The notes beneath the pieces were generated by a model that was not told the origin of the DNA, did not search any database, and saw only the letters and a list, made by a program, of their open reading frames with translations. From Streptomyces formicae (GTDB taxonomy: Bacteria; Actinomycetota; Actinomycetes; Streptomycetales; Streptomycetaceae), in assembly GCF_002556545.1 (NCBI RefSeq), contig NZ_CP022685.1:3884001-3948000 (forward strand): a stretch of 64,000 bases of DNA. Direction: 5' to 3'. Numbering within the stretch: the first letter of the stretch is position 1; the number at the start of each line of letters is the position of its first letter. Positions 41,198-52,590 of this stretch are shown here, in pieces. The position numbers and the translations under genes were made by a program.

Positions 41198-41794
41198 GTG
41201 ACGACCGATGCCAACGCCCCCTGGCTGATCGCCGGGCTCGGCAACCCCGGCCCCGAGTACGCCATGAACCGGCACAACGTCGGCTTCATGGTCGCCGACC
41301 TGCTCGCGCACCGCATGGGCGCCAAGTTCAAGCGGGCCGCGAAGGCACAGGCTCAGGTGGTCGAGGGCCGCATCGGTGCGCCCGGGCCCACGAGCCGTCG
41401 GGTGATCCTGGTCAAGCCCATGTCGTACATGAACGTCTCGGGCGGTCCCGTGACGGCGCTGCGCGACTTCTACAAGGTGCCGACCGAGCACATCGTCGCC
41501 GTCCACGACGAACTCGACATCGACTACGGGACGCTGCGGCTGAAGCTGGGCGGCGGTGACAACGGCCACAACGGCCTCAAGTCGATGACCAAGGCGATGG
41601 GCCCCGACTACCACCGCGTCCGCTTCGGCATCGGCCGCCCGCCGGGCCGCATGCAGGTCGCGGACTTCGTCCTGAAGGACTTCTCCTCGTCGGAGCGCAA
41701 GGAACTCGACTACTTCGTCGACCGGGCGGCCGACGCGGTCGAGGCGCTGATCATCGAGGGCCTGGAGCGGGCCCAGAGCACGTACAACTCCTGA
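41198..41794 (+). CDS. pth: peptidyl-tRNA hydrolase
   Basis: 198 aa, GTG start with GAAGGAGACACGCAC ahead. Frees tRNA from dropped-off peptidyl-tRNA. Signature [25 protein letters not shown] contains the catalytic His (NRHN), [10 protein letters not shown] has the conserved Asn, [28 protein letters not shown] holds the Asp and Asn residues of the site, and FGIGRPPG follows. Complete. Confidence 0.98.
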   Translation: MTTDANAPWLIAGLGNPGPEYAMNRHNVGFMVADLLAHRMGAKFKRAAKAQAQVVEGRIGAPGPTSRRVILVKPMSYMNVSGGPVTALRDFYKVPTEHIVAVHDELDIDYGTLRLKLGGGDNGHNGLKSMTKAMGPDYHRVRFGIGRPPGRMQVADFVLKDFSSSERKELDYFVDRAADAVEALIIEGLERAQSTYNS

Positions 41795-41835
41795 CGGCTC
41801 CTGCGGTTCGTCCTTGCGGCTCGGCCTGCGGTTCG

Positions 41836-41855
41836 CCCCGGGATCCGGCCCGGGG
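41836..41855 (+). terminator. hairpin after pth
   Basis: CCCCGGG-ATCCGG-CCCGGGG, perfect 7-bp arms with a 6-base loop, 42 bases after the pth stop codon. No T-run. Confidence 0.5.
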
Positions 41856-41908
41856 TCCGTTGTGCCCAGTGTTGACTGAGCGGAGTCAAGTGGCCAAGGA
41901 TCCCGGCC

Positions 41909-42376
41909 ATGAATCTGCTCCTCCTGGGACGCCGCACGGCCATGGGCTCGCTCACCGCGCTGCTTCTCGCCGCGGGGGGCTGGGCGTCCTGGGACTCCGC
42001 GCGGTTGCTGGCCGGGGGGCCTGAGCGGGGGGTGCTTACGGTGACTCGGTGCGGGCCGGACGACTGCGTCGGTTCCTACACCCCGTCCCCCGCGTCCTCC
42101 TCCCCCTCTCCCTCCTCCCCCTCGCGCGTGGTGATCGACCGATCCATCGCCGAGAGGAAGGGTGCGCGGATTCCTGTCGCCCTGAAGCCGGGGACGCGGG
42201 AGGCGGTCCGTGCGGGCGGGCCCGGTTTCCTCCACGCGCTGCTCCCTCTGGGTGGGGCGCTGCTTCTCGGTTCGGTGGTGGTGGCGGGGGGCCTGCGTCT
42301 GCCGCGCGTGGCGTTGGGCTTCGCCGTGACGGGTGGGGTGGTGCTGTCGGCGTCGTTCCTGGCGTTGACGTTCTGA
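41909..42376 (+). CDS. small membrane protein of unknown function
   Basis: 155 aa. One hydrophobic segment near residues 12-30 (MGSLTALLLAAGGWASW), an external loop with a Cys pair (VTRCGPDDCVGSY) and a Ser/Pro-rich stretch (TPSPASSSPSPSSPSR), then two segments near the C-terminus (LHALLPLGGALLLGSVVVAGGL, ALGFAVTGGVVLSASFLAL). The CGPDDC motif is like those of thiol proteins but is too little to call one. I do not recognise the family. Codon use (third-position G/C) supports coding. The dispersed-repeat cluster begins about 50 bp downstream. Confidence 0.7.
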   Translation: MNLLLLGRRTAMGSLTALLLAAGGWASWDSARLLAGGPERGVLTVTRCGPDDCVGSYTPSPASSSPSPSSPSRVVIDRSIAERKGARIPVALKPGTREAVRAGGPGFLHALLPLGGALLLGSVVVAGGLRLPRVALGFAVTGGVVLSASFLALTF

Positions 42377-42428
42377 TGGCCGGCGGTGTTGGGGGCTGTC
42401 CCGCTCGGACTTCGGGTGCGGGTTCGCT

Positions 42429-42668
42429 GTGGTTGCTCGCGCCGTTCCCCGCGCCCCTTGCAGGGGCCCTCCCGCTCAGATTTCGAGTGCGGGTCGTGCG
42501 TGGTTGCTCGCGCCGTTCCCCGCGCCCCTTGCAGGGGCCCACCCGCCCGGCAGGGGGGCGCCCCGTCAGGGGCGCGGGGAACTGCGCGCTCAGCCACATG
42601 CGGGCCGCAGTCAGAACACCAGGACTGCCGCCCCTATAAGGGGCGCGGGGAACGGCGCGACCAGCCAC
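42429..42668. repeat. cluster of four copies of the dispersed palindrome in both orientations
   Basis: Two copies in one direction (GTGGTTGCTCGCGCCGTTCC and on, from 42429 and 42500) and two in the other (GGGGCGCGGGGAACTGCGCG and GGGGCGCGGGGAACGGCGCG, ending at about 42598 and 42668). The opposed pairs can fold into long hairpins. The cluster fills most of the space 42377-42690 between two convergent genes. Confidence 0.85.
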
Positions 42669-42690
42669 CGTTCACCCGCACCCCGGAGGG

Positions 42691-45624
42691 CTAGGAGTGC
42701 CGCCCCCTCCTCTGCCGCGTAGCGGCGAAGAAGACTCCGCCCGCAGCCAGCAGCCCCGCCGCCAGCGCGGCCACCAGCGGCGCGATCGAAGACCCCGTGT
42801 CAGGAAGCGCCGGCGGCTCACTCCGGGACGGCGACGGCTCCGGCGACGGAGGCGTCGGGGTGGGAGGCGTGGGGGTGGGAGTAGGAGTAGGGGTGGGAGG
42901 CGTCGGGGTCGGGGTCGGGGTGGGAGGGGTCGGCGTCGGGGTCGGGGTGGGAGGCGTCGGGGTCGGCGTCGGAGTTGGCGTCGGCGTTGGCGTCGGCGAC
43001 GGGGTTTTGTCTACCTCCGCCACCACCCACGGCGCCTCCGTCGCCAACAACGGCCGAAGCGTCCCGTCCGGCTCCCTCCGGTCCCCCGCGATCGCGATCT
43101 TGTTCCAGGTCCGCTCCCCGCCGTCGAACGGCTCGCCGTCCGACGCCCGCTCCGGCACCTTCATCCGCCAGCGCAGCGTGTACCGCTCACCCGCGGTGAA
43201 CACGTGCCCGTCGAAGTCGAAGCGGACGGACCGGACCGTGCTCCAGTCCGTGACCCCGGACGCGGGCACGAAGCTCGGATCCGGCTTCCCGTCGCAGTGG
43301 AACGGCGCGCTGCCGTCCGGGGTGTTGTCCATCTCCGGTCGGCACGGATCCGCCTTCACCGAGTACGTGATCGTCACCGGCGCGGACCCCGCGTCGATGG
43401 GTCCGGTGAGGACGGGCCGCCACTCGCTGGTCGCCGCGTCGCCGTAGCGCCCGCTGGTGACGCCCTTCGTGCCGGGCGCGGGCAGCAGGTCGTACGCGAC
43501 GACGTTGGTGAGGTCGGTGTTGCCCATGTTGCCGAGGACCGTGCGGTACTCGACCGTGCCGCCCGCGGTCGACTGACCGACCTCGTCCTCCTTGCCCGGC
43601 ACCTCCGCCGAGCCCTTGAAGTCGCTGTCCTTGTCGCCCTTGACCTCCTTGGTGACGAAGAGCGAGGCGGACTGGGCGATGGCGAAGTCGTCGGTGGCCT
43701 CGGCGACGTTCTCGGTGGTGTTGCCGTTGCCGTTGATGTCGTGGGTGTCGGTCTGCCGGGTGTTGATGGGGCGCTGCGCGTCGTAGAGCCCGGCGCGGTT
43801 GCCCGCGTAGTCGGCGTCGTTCGGCGTGCCGCCGTAAGTGCCGCTGGCGACACCGGGCTTGACGGTCGTACGGAAGGTGTAGACGCACGTGGAGTCGTTG
43901 GCCGGGATCTCGGCTCCGCGTGCCGCGGTCAGTTCGACGCGGGTGCGCCCGTCGGGTCCCGCGGTGACCTTCTCCGTGAAGCGGTCGGCGGCCGGGCAGT
44001 AGGCGGGCTGGCCGCCCGCGAGGGTCCAGGACCCTTCCACGTACGAGAGCTGACGCGGCACCAGGTCGACGAAGTGCGGCCGCAGCGGCGAGGAGTCGGT
44101 GCGGTAGCGGTCGTTGCGCATGGTGATGCGCCAGGTGTGGGTGCCGCCGGGGCCGACGGGGGCGGGCGCCGTGGACTTGGTGAGTTCGGGCTGCGCGACC
44201 TCGGGCTCGATGCGGAAGGTCGCGCAGGACTTCTCATCGGCGGTGCCGCCGCTGTCACCGGTCAGTTCGAGCCGGGAGCAGTTGCGGACGTCGCCGCTGC
44301 CGCCGGGCACCTCGGTGGCGTCCGCGCGGCCGCTGATCTGGGCGACCAGGTTGGCGCCCGCGGCGAGGCCAGGCACGTTGAGGCGTACGGAGACCGGATC
44401 GTCGCCGAGGTCGACCTGCTGGTCGGTGGGTGTGAGCGTCTCGGTGCTGCCGTCGGCGCGGGTCACCACGACCGTCCAACGCCCCGCGTAGGTGCCGCCG
44501 GAGGGGGTGGAGAGGCGCAGGGACGCCGCGTCGAAGCCGCGCGGCAGGGTGTCGGAGAGGCGGACGTCGGCGGCCTCGGTGCCGGTGTTGCCGAACCTCA
44601 GGACGTACGAGACGCGCTGGCCGTTGCCCGCGAGCGGGGTGTCGACGGACTTGTCGAGGGTGCCGGACACCTCGCCCGAGCCGGTGCCGACGGTGGTGTC
44701 GGCGGTGGCGTCCTTGGAGATCTTGCCGGTGCCCGGCCCCCAGGGGTCGCCGGTGATGGTGGCGGTGTCGGTGAGCTTCGTGCCGTCGGCGACGTCGTCG
44801 CGCACCTTGACCCTGATCTCGTGGACGACGCCGTACGGATACTCCTTGACCTGCGCCAACTGGTCGCCCGGGCGCCCCGGTTCGGTGTCCACGGGCCAGC
44901 TGATGGTGCGCGTCGCCGGGTCGTAGGTGTAGCCGGTGGGGGTGGCGTCGACGAGGTCCACGCCCTCGGGGAGCACGTCGGTCAGGACCGTGTTCTCCAG
45001 GGCGAGGTTGCCGCGCGGCCGGTTGGAGTCGCGCGGGTCGTTGGTCGCGGTGATCTTGTACGCCACGGTGTCGCCGGGCCTGGCCGCCTTCGGGCCCTCC
45101 TTGGTGATCGCCGGGTTGGGCGTGGCGGTGACCGTGACGGAGGCGTCGTCGGTGCTCGGCGTGCCGTCGCCGTTGGTGGCGGTCGCCGACATCGTGGCCC
45201 GCTGCGCGCCCGGCGCCGTCCAGTAGTCGTCGGTGGGCCAGCTGACGGTGAGCTGCGAGCTCTGACCGCTGCTGATCTTGCCGTAGGTGACGGTGACGCT
45301 GCCGTCGGCGTTGGCGGTGACGTCCGTGACGCCCGGCGGGTAGGGCTGCGACACCTCGCCGGGCCCGGAGGCGCCGGGCGGCGGCGTGAAGGTCACGGTC
45401 ACCGACTGGCAGTCGCCGGGGATGGAGCACTGGATGCTCGCGTTGTACGAGACGTGGTCGCCGGAGGGCACGGGCGAGGTCGCCGGGTCCAGGCGGACGC
45501 TCATGCGGGCGTCCGCGTGGGCGGGGGCGCCCGGCACGAGCGCGAGCGCCGCGAGCAGCGCGAACAGGATGACCGCAACCGCAGCGAGGGTGCGGCCGGA
45601 CCGGTGATGGAGTACGGGGGTCAC
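42691..45624 (-). CDS. LPDTG-anchored surface protein with DUF11-type repeats
   Basis: 977 aa, GTG start with GGGAGCACT ahead. Signal peptide residues 1-37 (LAAVAVILFALLAALALVPGAPAHA). Then several Ig-like DUF11 repeats, recognised by the pattern GDTVAYKITATNDP ... NTVLTDVLPEGVDLVDATPTGY and VSYVLRFGNTGTEAADVRLSDTLPRGFDAASL. About residues 885-930 are a Thr-Pro repeat (TPTPTP, PPTPTPTPT) suited to spanning the wall. The sortase signal LPDTG starts at 940, followed by a hydrophobic helix and RQRRGR. Streptomycetes mostly use LAxTG, so LPDTG is a variant worth noting. Probably a structural or adhesive surface protein. Confidence 0.9.
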   Translation of the reverse strand: MTPVLHHRSGRTLAAVAVILFALLAALALVPGAPAHADARMSVRLDPATSPVPSGDHVSYNASIQCSIPGDCQSVTVTFTPPPGASGPGEVSQPYPPGVTDVTANADGSVTVTYGKISSGQSSQLTVSWPTDDYWTAPGAQRATMSATATNGDGTPSTDDASVTVTATPNPAITKEGPKAARPGDTVAYKITATNDPRDSNRPRGNLALENTVLTDVLPEGVDLVDATPTGYTYDPATRTISWPVDTEPGRPGDQLAQVKEYPYGVVHEIRVKVRDDVADGTKLTDTATITGDPWGPGTGKISKDATADTTVGTGSGEVSGTLDKSVDTPLAGNGQRVSYVLRFGNTGTEAADVRLSDTLPRGFDAASLRLSTPSGGTYAGRWTVVVTRADGSTETLTPTDQQVDLGDDPVSVRLNVPGLAAGANLVAQISGRADATEVPGGSGDVRNCSRLELTGDSGGTADEKSCATFRIEPEVAQPELTKSTAPAPVGPGGTHTWRITMRNDRYRTDSSPLRPHFVDLVPRQLSYVEGSWTLAGGQPAYCPAADRFTEKVTAGPDGRTRVELTAARGAEIPANDSTCVYTFRTTVKPGVASGTYGGTPNDADYAGNRAGLYDAQRPINTRQTDTHDINGNGNTTENVAEATDDFAIAQSASLFVTKEVKGDKDSDFKGSAEVPGKEDEVGQSTAGGTVEYRTVLGNMGNTDLTNVVAYDLLPAPGTKGVTSGRYGDAATSEWRPVLTGPIDAGSAPVTITYSVKADPCRPEMDNTPDGSAPFHCDGKPDPSFVPASGVTDWSTVRSVRFDFDGHVFTAGERYTLRWRMKVPERASDGEPFDGGERTWNKIAIAGDRREPDGTLRPLLATEAPWVVAEVDKTPSPTPTPTPTPTPTPTPPTPTPTPTPPTPTPTPTPPTPTPTPTPTPPTPTPPSPEPSPSRSEPPALPDTGSSIAPLVAALAAGLLAAGGVFFAATRQRRGRHS

Positions 45625-45753
45625 AGTGCTCCCGACCGCCGAGGGGATGGATCTAGGGCCCGTTCACTGTGGCCCCGGGAGCGGCGCGGGAGGCGCCATG
45701 ACGAGTCGGTACGACCGCCGTTTCACCTGATTAGGTGCCTGCCGCACGGCAAA

Positions 45754-45784
45754 GGCCCCGCACCTCCGGGAGAGGTGCGGGGCC
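45754..45784 (-). terminator. terminator of ppc
   Basis: GGCCCCGCACCTC (45754-45766) pairs perfectly with GAGGTGCGGGGCC (45772-45784) around a 5-base loop. In the ppc direction it is followed by TTTGCC. It lies 16 bases after the ppc stop codon. Confidence 0.85.
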
Positions 45785-45799
45785 CTGGCGGCCAGGGTG

Positions 45800-48553
<2,754 letters not shown>

Positions 48554-48723
48554 AGGTGCGGCTCCTTGCAGTGTTGAAGCGCTTCAAGACTGGGAGGGGT
48601 CCCCGGTGGGGATCCGGGGGAGAAACAGAGCGGACCGCGCTGTCCGACCGTGTCCAAGGATAGGTGTCACTTCGCAGCGCGGAGCTCGCGGCCTCTTGCC
48701 GCAGCGCTTCGCACTGCCATACT

Positions 48724-48750
48724 TACGTCGCCGTAGGTTACGGAACCGTA
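48724..48750. promoter_or_regulatory. tandem TACG-N4-CGTA palindromes ahead of the desaturase gene
   Basis: TACG-TCGC-CGTA (48724-48735) and TACG-GAAC-CGTA (48739-48750), centres 15 bp apart, lie 72-98 bases ahead of the desaturase ATG. AACG-N8-CGTT around 48754-48769 may be a further degenerate half. Palindromes of this size are typical TetR sites, and a TetR gene is coupled to the desaturase. Confidence 0.6.
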
Positions 48751-48821
48751 GGAAACGAACCGGTCCGTTCCCGCGTGCCCGTAGACAACCCTCATTCCTC
48801 GACCCCCCAGGGGACGTGCCC

Positions 48822-49847
48822 ATGACGACAACGTCCGATGCGTACTCCAGCACCGATGTGATCGAAGACGCTCCGCGGGCGTCGGCGACCGCCGACGCCG
48901 CCGCCACCGACCCGTCCGCGAACGCGTCCGCGACGCTGGGCGGCGAGCAGAAACGGTCGCTCGAACAGATCGCGCTGCTCCTGTTCATCACCGTGCCCTT
49001 CCTCGCCCTGCTCGCCGCCGTGCCGCTGGTCTGGGGCTGGGGGGTGAGCTGGCTGGACCTCGGCCTGCTCGTCTTCATGTACTACCTGGGGTGCCACGGC
49101 ATCACGATCGGCTTCCACCGCTACTTCACGCACGGCTCCTTCAAGGCCAAGCGGCCGCTGCGCATCGCGCTCGCCGTCGCCGGGTCCATGGCCGTGGAAG
49201 GGCCCCTGGTCCGCTGGGTGGCCGACCACCGCAAGCACCACAGGTTCTCCGACGCGGAGGGCGACCCGCACTCGCCCTGGCGCTTCGGCGAGACGGTCCC
49301 CGCCCTGATGAAGGGCCTGTGGTGGGCGCACATCGGCTGGATGTTCGACGAGGAGCAGACCTCGCAGGAGAAGTACGCCCCCGACCTGGTCAAGGACCCG
49401 GCGATCCGCCGCGTCTCCCGGCAGTTCCTGCTCTGGACGATCGTCTCGCTCGGCATCCCGCCGCTGGTCGGCGGCCTGGTGACGATGTCCTGGTGGGGGG
49501 CCGCCACGGCCTTCTTCTGGGGCTCCCTGGTCCGCGTCGCGCTCCTGCACCACGTGACCTGGTCGATCAACTCCATCTGCCACGCGGTGGGCAAGCGCCC
49601 CTTCAAGTCCCGCGACCGCTCCGGCAACGTCTGGTGGCTCGCCGTCCTGTCCTGCGGCGAGTCCTGGCACAACCTCCACCACGCCGACCCGACGTCGGCG
49701 CGGCACGGCGTGATGCGCGGCCAGGTCGACTCCTCGGCGCGGATCATCCGCTGGTGCGAGCGCCTCGGCTGGGCGTACGACGTGCGCTGGCCCTCGAAGT
49801 CACGCATCGAGTCCCGCCGCGTTGCCCGCGCCTCCGACCCGGCATGA
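48822..49847 (+). CDS. acyl-CoA (delta-9 type) fatty acid desaturase
   Basis: 341 aa from the ATG at 48822. The first 45 residues are Ala/Thr/Ser/Asp-rich and disordered. Membrane di-iron desaturase: three His boxes HRYFTH (99-104), HRKHH (136-140) and, near the end, WHNLHH (HNLHHADPTSARHG). Four membrane helices (LLLFITVPFLALLAAVPLVWGW, LDLGLLVFMYYLG, LLWTIVSLGIPPLVGGLV, ATAFFWGSLVRVALL). It makes mono-unsaturated acyl chains for membrane fluidity. Its stop overlaps the TetR start (ATGA), giving translational coupling. Confidence 0.93.
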   Translation: MTTTSDAYSSTDVIEDAPRASATADAAATDPSANASATLGGEQKRSLEQIALLLFITVPFLALLAAVPLVWGWGVSWLDLGLLVFMYYLGCHGITIGFHRYFTHGSFKAKRPLRIALAVAGSMAVEGPLVRWVADHRKHHRFSDAEGDPHSPWRFGETVPALMKGLWWAHIGWMFDEEQTSQEKYAPDLVKDPAIRRVSRQFLLWTIVSLGIPPLVGGLVTMSWWGAATAFFWGSLVRVALLHHVTWSINSICHAVGKRPFKSRDRSGNVWWLAVLSCGESWHNLHHADPTSARHGVMRGQVDSSARIIRWCERLGWAYDVRWPSKSRIESRRVARASDPA

Positions 49848-50530
49848 TTGACGACGTGGCGACCGACTCCAGCAACTCCAGCCCCTCCGGCAAAGAGAAG
49901 CAGCCCCGACGTACGCGCCGCACCCGGATGACGGGTGCCGAGCGCCGGGAGCAGCTCCTCGACATCGGCCGCACGCTCTTCGCCGCCAAGGGCTTCGAGG
50001 GCACGTCGGTGGAGGAAATCGCGGCCAAGGCCGGGGTCTCCAAGCCGGTCGTCTACGAGCACTTCGGCGGCAAGGAAGGTCTGTACGCGGTGGTGGTGGA
50101 CCGCGAGATGCGGGCGCTGCTCGACATGGTGACGGGGGCGCTGACGGCCGGGCACCCCCGTGAGCTCCTCGAACAGGCGGCCTTCGCGCTGCTCGACTAC
50201 ATCGAGACGTACACGGACGGCTTCCGCATCCTGGTCCGCGACTCCCCCGTCGCGCAGTCCACCGGCACCTTCGCGTCCCTGATCTCGGACATCGCGACGC
50301 AGGTCGAGGACATCCTGGGCCAGGAGTTCAAGGGCCGCGGCTTCGACCAGAAGCTCGCCCCGCTGTACGCGCAGGCGCTCGTCGGCATGGTCGCGCTGAC
50401 GGGCCAGTGGTGGCTCGACGTCCGCAAGCCGAAGAAGGCGGAGGTGGCGGCGCACCTGGTCAATCTGGCGTGGCACGGGCTGGACGGCCTGGAGCCGAAG
50501 CCGCGGCTGATAGGGCACAGGAAGAGCTGA
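49844..50530 (+). CDS. TetR/AcrR-family regulator coupled to the desaturase
   Basis: 228 aa. ATG overlaps the desaturase stop; a GTG four codons later is an alternative. After a Ser/Lys/Arg-rich leader the TetR helix-turn-helix is clear: ERREQLLDIGRTLFAAKGFEGTSVEEIAAKAGVSKPVVYEHFGGKEGLYAVV (about 27-78). The ligand domain (ALLDYIETYTDGFRILVRDSP; YAQALVGMVALTGQWWLD) fits acyl-CoA-sensing TetR proteins. Likely binds the TACG-N4-CGTA palindromes upstream of the operon and adjusts unsaturation (inference). Confidence 0.93.
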   Translation: MIDDVATDSSNSSPSGKEKQPRRTRRTRMTGAERREQLLDIGRTLFAAKGFEGTSVEEIAAKAGVSKPVVYEHFGGKEGLYAVVVDREMRALLDMVTGALTAGHPRELLEQAAFALLDYIETYTDGFRILVRDSPVAQSTGTFASLISDIATQVEDILGQEFKGRGFDQKLAPLYAQALVGMVALTGQWWLDVRKPKKAEVAAHLVNLAWHGLDGLEPKPRLIGHRKS

Positions 50531-50558
50531 CCCGAAGGGCCGAGCGGGGCCCGCTCCC

Positions 50559-51179
50559 TCAGCTCCGCGTGATCTCCTCGCCGATGGTGAACCCCTTGGC
50601 GGGCCCGCTCGGGACGACGGCTTCGGTGCCGTAGGGGACGCGGTGCTCCTCCTCGTACGTCGCCTTCTTGTCGTTCGGAAGGGTCAGCACGAGGACGGCA
50701 CCCTCCTCGTCGGAGTCGTCGATGATCACGTAGACGGGGATGCCCGCGCGGGCGTACTCACGGCGCTTGCGGACGCGGTCGCGCTCGATGTTGCGACGGC
50801 CCGGTGAGACGACCTCGACGACCATCGCGACTCCGGCAGCATCGACGCCGAGGTCTTCCTCGTCGGGGATCCCGTCGAGGTCTTCGGGGGCGATGAAGAG
50901 GTCGGGGATCCATGCCTTGCGACGGTAAATGACGTTGCCATCCTGATAGGCCGCGTAGTCACTGCCCTTCAGGTGGGCGTCAAGAGCCCTACGGAGACGG
51001 TTGATGAGCACCGTATGACGACGGCGACCGGTAGGCGACACCTCGATGGCTCCCTCGATGATCTCGGCCCGGTAGCCCTCGGGGAGATCCATGGCCTTCC
51101 ACGCCTGCCACAGGACCTCGTCCAAGTCAGGTACCGGGTTGTTCACCACGGGGGTCACCTCATGTGCGAGAGCGGTCAT
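50559..51179 (-). CDS. Uma2 family (DUF820) endonuclease-like protein
   Basis: 206 aa. PD-(D/E)xK-type core: RAEIIEGAIEVSPTGRRRHTVLINRL, IPDLFIAPEDLDGIP, VAMVVEVVSPGRRNIERDRVRKRREYARAGIPVYVIID; the E-V-V-S-P and K-R-x-x-Y pieces are the typical Uma2 signature. Members are abundant in Streptomyces and cyanobacteria and derive from the restriction-endonuclease fold, some in selfish elements. The biological role is unknown. It is monocistronic and convergent with the TetR gene. Confidence 0.9.
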   Translation of the reverse strand: MTALAHEVTPVVNNPVPDLDEVLWQAWKAMDLPEGYRAEIIEGAIEVSPTGRRRHTVLINRLRRALDAHLKGSDYAAYQDGNVIYRRKAWIPDLFIAPEDLDGIPDEEDLGVDAAGVAMVVEVVSPGRRNIERDRVRKRREYARAGIPVYVIIDDSDEEGAVLVLTLPNDKKATYEEEHRVPYGTEAVVPSGPAKGFTIGEEITRS

Positions 51180-51302
51180 CGTGCAGCACCTCCTCCATCA
51201 GTGTGGGCGCGGGCGCCACTGCGGCACAAGCGACACGGGCACGCTATGGCCCACCCTGTCCCCACGGCCCGAAATCCCCTGCGATCACTCAAAAGTGCGA
51301 GG

Positions 51303-51671
51303 TCAGGCCAACGCTTCGAGGAACTCAAGACGGTTCCCCACCGGATCCCACGAGTAGAAGCGGCGGTGCCCCGGCAGGTCCTCGTCCCAGGCGACCTCGG
51401 CGTCGTGCGCGACGAGGCGGTCCGCGTACGCGTCGATGTCCCGCACGAGCAGCCCCGGATGCGCCTTCGTCGCGGGCCTGAAGTCCGCCTCGATGCCCAG
51501 GTGCAGCCGCACGGCCCCGGCCCCCGCCTCGAACCAGCAGCCGCCGCGCGCCGCGAGCACGGGCGGCTTGGGCGTCTCCGTCATGCCGAGGACACCGACG
51601 TAGTAGGACCGCAGCTGCGTCTCGCTGCCGGGCGGCGCCGCGAGCTGGACGTGGTCGACGGCGTGCAGCAT
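51303..51671 (-). CDS. VOC-family (glyoxalase/bleomycin-resistance fold) protein
   Basis: 122 aa. Start ATG at 51669-51671 overlaps the tam stop by one base (TGATG). The VOC beta-alpha-beta pattern is plain: HAVDHVQLAAPPGSETQLRSYYVGVLGM in the first half, PGLLVRDIDAYADRLVAHDAEVAWDEDLPGHRRFYSWDPVGNRLEFLE in the second. Metal ligands are probably H7 and the C-terminal E. Short dioxygenase/glyoxalase-type enzymes; substrate unknown. Co-transcribed with tam. Confidence 0.9.
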   Translation of the reverse strand: MLHAVDHVQLAAPPGSETQLRSYYVGVLGMTETPKPPVLAARGGCWFEAGAGAVRLHLGIEADFRPATKAHPGLLVRDIDAYADRLVAHDAEVAWDEDLPGHRRFYSWDPVGNRLEFLEALA

Positions 51672-52489
51672 CAGGCCCCCTTGCGCGCCACGGCGAACAC
51701 CCGCCGGAACGGGAAGACCGTGCCGTGGGCCGTCGCCGGGTACGCCTTGCGCAGCAGCTCGCGGTAGTCGGCGAGGAACTCCTCCGTCGCCGCCGCGTCG
51801 TCCGCGAGCGCGGTCAGGACCGGGCGCAGGCCCGTGCCCTTGACCCAGTCGAGGACGGGGTCCTCGCCGGTCAGGAGGTGCTGGTACGTCGTCTCCCAGG
51901 CGTCGACCTCGCAGCCGAGGCCCGCGAGCCGCTCCAGGTACGCCCCCGGCGACAGCACCGCGTCCGCGTGCCGCAGCAGTCCGGCGAGCCGCCCCCGCCA
52001 CCGCTCGGACTCGCTGAGCTCCCGCATCAGGACGTGGCTGGGCGCGTCGAAGTTGCCGGGCACCTGGAAGGCGAGCGTGCCGCCGGGCACCAGCGCGCGG
52101 ACCCAGGCGGGGAAGGAGTCCGGGTGACCCGGGACCCACTGGAGCGTCGCGTTGGAGAGGATCAGGTCGTACGTCCCGGGGGCGGGCGCCCAGTCCGTGG
52201 CGTCGGCAGGTGCGAAGTCGAGGCGGCCCCCGCCCTCCGTGGGGCCCGCGAGCCCGGCCGCCCGCTCCAGCATCTGCGGGGAGTTGTCGAACCCGGTGAT
52301 GTGCGCGGCGGGCCACCGCTCGGCGAGGAGCCGGGTGACGTTGCCGGGGCCGCAGCCGAGGTCGGCGACGCGCGGCGCCCGTCCGGTGTCCGGCGGTTCG
52401 GGGACGCGGGCGAGCAGGTCCACGAAGGGCCGGGCGCGATGGCCCTCGTGGCGCAGGTACTGACGGGGATCCCAGACGGCAGCGGACAC
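51671..52489 (-). CDS. tam: trans-aconitate 2-methyltransferase
   Basis: 272 aa. GTG at 52487-52489 with GAGGAGGCCACC ahead; an upstream ATG 12 codons earlier lacks a site. Converts trans-aconitate, an inhibitor of aconitase formed from cis-aconitate, into a methyl ester (family knowledge). SAM motif I is VADLGCGPGNVTRLLAERWP; motif II region NATLQWVPG; WDPRQYL at the start is the usual Tam opening. Divergent from tamR; the perfect palindrome between them fits the TamR site known from S. coelicolor. Confidence 0.93.
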   Translation of the reverse strand: MSAAVWDPRQYLRHEGHRARPFVDLLARVPEPPDTGRAPRVADLGCGPGNVTRLLAERWPAAHITGFDNSPQMLERAAGLAGPTEGGGRLDFAPADATDWAPAPGTYDLILSNATLQWVPGHPDSFPAWVRALVPGGTLAFQVPGNFDAPSHVLMRELSESERWRGRLAGLLRHADAVLSPGAYLERLAGLGCEVDAWETTYQHLLTGEDPVLDWVKGTGLRPVLTALADDAAATEEFLADYRELLRKAYPATAHGTVFPFRRVFAVARKGA

Positions 52490-52541
52490 GGTGGCCTCCT
52501 CGTGGACATGTGGGCGCCGTCCCATCCTCGCCCCCGAGATA

Positions 52542-52555
52542 TCTTGACGTCAAGA
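52542..52555. promoter_or_regulatory. TamR operator
   Basis: TCTTGACGTCAAGA is a perfect 14-bp palindrome, preceded by ATA and followed by GAC. It lies 53 bases before the tam GTG and 36 bases before the tamR ATG. TamR is a MarR-type regulator reported to bind the tam-tamR intergenic region in S. coelicolor, so the site is named by position plus symmetry. Confidence 0.8.
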
Positions 52556-52590
52556 GACTTCATGTCGAGGGACCCCCTACACTGATCGCC

